Shown here in pieces: positions 62,221 to 64,000 of a stretch of DNA of 64,000 nt. Below the pieces are notes generated by a model that was not told the origin of the DNA, did no database searches, and saw only the letters and a list, made by a program, of their open reading frames with translations. The stretch comes from Pristionchus mayeri (Eukaryota; Nematoda; Chromadorea; Rhabditida; Neodiplogasteridae), in contig BTRK01000002.1 in the NCBI GenBank assembly GCA_036245805.1, forward strand, positions 14,749,067 to 14,813,066, read 5' to 3'. How positions within the stretch are numbered: the first letter of the stretch is position 1; each line of letters starts with the position of its first letter. The position numbers were made by a program, and so were the translations under genes.

Positions 62221-64000
62221 ATGGATCAAGCACATTCACAAGACAACACCGATAACCCTCCACCCAACTCTCCCTCGGACACACCCTCGTTGATTGAGTA
62301 AGTTCAGTACCCAATTCGAACGGGACTCCGCCCATCACAGGTCATCTACACCCTCCTCTTCCTCTTCTCTCGTCGAGAAGCAGCATGAGACCGCGCCCTT
62401 CTCCCTTTGCGGTTAGTAATTAAGGAAAACAAGCTCACAATAAGACGTAGGAGGATTCACTTTGACTGACGACCGCTCCGATAGGGGAGATAATGGGAGA
62501 AATGATCAAGAGGGCGGGGAATTTGAATTCGAAAACACGAGTAGGTAAGGCGTCTAGATGAGGGCACTTGCTTTCACGCGTTGAATTGTTGACCTATGGG
62601 AATCCTGCAGCCTGTTTAAATCGTAATTTTAAAAATTAATTTTAAAATATTTTTAAATTTCCCATATTCATTGGTTCTCAGGGCTCCAATTGGACCTCCG
62701 AGTGGCTGATGTCTGCCCCAATTCACACACAATCGTTCACAAGCTGCCGGAGGCGAGTATTTTTAGTGAATTTTACATTTCCGCCCCTGCATATGAATGT
62801 ATATTATGATCGTTCATTTCTACAGCACTGCACTCCATTCAAGACGATGCGAAAGGAAGGGAGGGGATTCGACATCATGATCAACATTGAGGGCCGCACC
62901 ATCCCAGCGCACAAAGTGAGAAGATTTGCGGGCCGCACCATCCCAGCGCACAAAGTGAGAAGAACTTTCCAAAGATAAATTAGGAGAAGTAATTCGACAG
63001 CACTAATTCTCAGTTTCTGATTGCTATAATACCCTACCCTCTTCATCTGCTTTTCCCAGGACCTACTGAATTCAAAATCAGTGTACTTCCGCTCCATGTC
63101 CAATTTCGCTGAAGAATCGTCTGGCACAGTCGACATTGTCGCAGGTGAGAGATCAAAGATCAACCTCCGGATATCTAAACCAACTAGTTGCTCTTAATTT
63201 CTGGTGATGATTCAGTGATCGATTACTCGACGATGAGCGACCTCGTCGACTACATGTACACGGGTCGGTTGGAAATCAGGGAAGAGAACGTGTATGAGCT
63301 ACTACAGGGAGCTCGATTCCACTCCATGGTCAGTACTATGCACTTTATTCCTTAGTATAGTCAATATGTGTCTACTTAACGAGAACTCTGTTGCTCCCTA
63401 TAATCGTACTCTGGAATCAAATTATTTCTTAGGATGCTGTGGTACCTGAGTGTGGCGCATTCCTTCGAGACCGTACGACGGTCGAGAATATGTTCTACAT
63501 CCAGAGAGATCTCCGCCTGATTGAATTCACGGATCTCGACACTTTCCTCTACCGGTTCGCCCAGGTACCAAAGAAGACAATTAGGAATCAATAATTTAGT
63601 TTGTTTAGGTGAACTTCGTGTCCATCTCTCAATCTCGTTCCTTCCTCGATCTCTCGTTCGATGAAGTTTCTTCGCTCCTTCAGAGAGACACCCTCAACCT
63701 CGACAATGAGCAGCAAGTGAATAACAATCTTTTACAAAAATATATGAATTTTATTTGTCTTTATTTACAAAAAAATGAAAATTTCGCAGGCGTACGAGGC
63801 AGTCGATCGATGGATATGGCACGATTCTGAGATGATGCAGTTCGGCTCGAGGTTTGATCCTAGAGAAGAATCGTAATGAATTAGGATACAATTTAGATTG
63901 ATCAAGTGCATTCGGTTGTCTCTCCTTCCCTCCCCTTTCATCTCTGGTACAGTCGAACGGGCGAAGTGGATCCGGGAGTCGAATGAGTGCATCGCCATTG
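62221..64000 (+). CDS. BTB-BACK domain protein (KLHL-like), 3' end outside window
   Basis: BTB-BACK proteins are adaptors for cullin-3 ubiquitin ligases. A likely start is 62221 (MDQAHSQDNTDNPPPNSPSD). Clear in-phase exons are 62682-62756, 62826-62915, 63060-63144, 63216-63328, 63433-63564, 63609-63716 and 63790-63851. BTB core motifs are GFDIMINIEGRTIPAHK, DLLNSKSVYFRSMSNFAEES and LVDYMYTGRLEIREENVYEL. The BACK part includes FLRDRTTVENMFYIQR and AYEAVDRWIWHDSEMM. The first two exons (62221-62297, 62341-62411) are Ser/Pro-rich and in phase with each other, but I could not connect them cleanly to 62682. The last visible exon (63953 on, reading ERAKWIRESNECIAI) needs a phase that the 63851 donor does not give. 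Whether kelch repeats follow cannot be seen. Confidence 0.75.

Noticed and set aside
1..64000. CRISPR array or bacterial operon structure
   Set aside because: Gene structure is spliced throughout, and the repeats are tandem, inverted or dispersed without regular unique spacers.

Overview
The window looks like nuclear DNA of a free-living nematode, most likely a Pristionchus-like diplogastrid. The evidence is many short exons with GT/AG introns ending in TTTCAG or TGCAG, a start codon 11 nt behind a probable trans-splice acceptor, F-box and BTB genes, mariner elements and dense fold-back repeats. The species assignment is an inference. No rRNA, tRNA or CRISPR array was recognised.

1-35.7 kb, minus strand: one very long gene for a giant ubiquitin-specific protease of the USP9X/USP24/USP34 class. 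It starts at 35722 and probably stops at 57. The N-terminal half is a helical solenoid coded by dozens of small exons. The USP catalytic domain lies at about 12475-6816, with Cys box, two CxxC zinc pairs, His box and distal Asp, and a C-terminal helical extension ends in an acidic tail. The introns carry a mariner element split by a hAT-type MITE (15.8-17.4 kb), a 1.6 kb fold-back (17.8-19.4 kb), a 1.0 kb fold-back (33.1-34.1 kb), a 0.3 kb fold-back (34.5-34.8 kb) and a 44 bp perfect palindrome.

36-52.8 kb: no convincing gene. The region is made of repeats. It holds a three- to four-copy direct repeat family, a 187 bp hAT-type MITE with an 8 bp target duplication, a piggyBac-like TTAA MITE, an 87 bp hairpin and three large inverted repeats of 1.7, 2.2 and 2.5 kb. 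The outermost of these (48303-50760) has nearly identical arms and so looks recent.

52.8-54.4 kb, plus strand: a ten-exon F-box gene with a 1-nt frame break near its end. 54.5-55.7 kb: a mariner-like element with no recognisable transposase. 56.5-57.6 kb, minus strand: four in-phase exons matching only the C-terminus of importin-5 (karyopherin beta 3), followed upstream by a member of the fold-back family, probably a truncated copy. 59.9-60.7 kb, minus strand: a three-exon gene for a 68-residue Gly/Ser-rich peptide with a TATA box and a minisatellite in its second intron. 62.2-64.0 kb, plus strand: a BTB-BACK protein gene running off the window end.

The genes show no operon-like co-orientation or obvious shared pathway, although USP, F-box and BTB proteins all belong to the ubiquitin system (BTB and F-box proteins as cullin-ligase adaptors, USP as a deubiquitinase).
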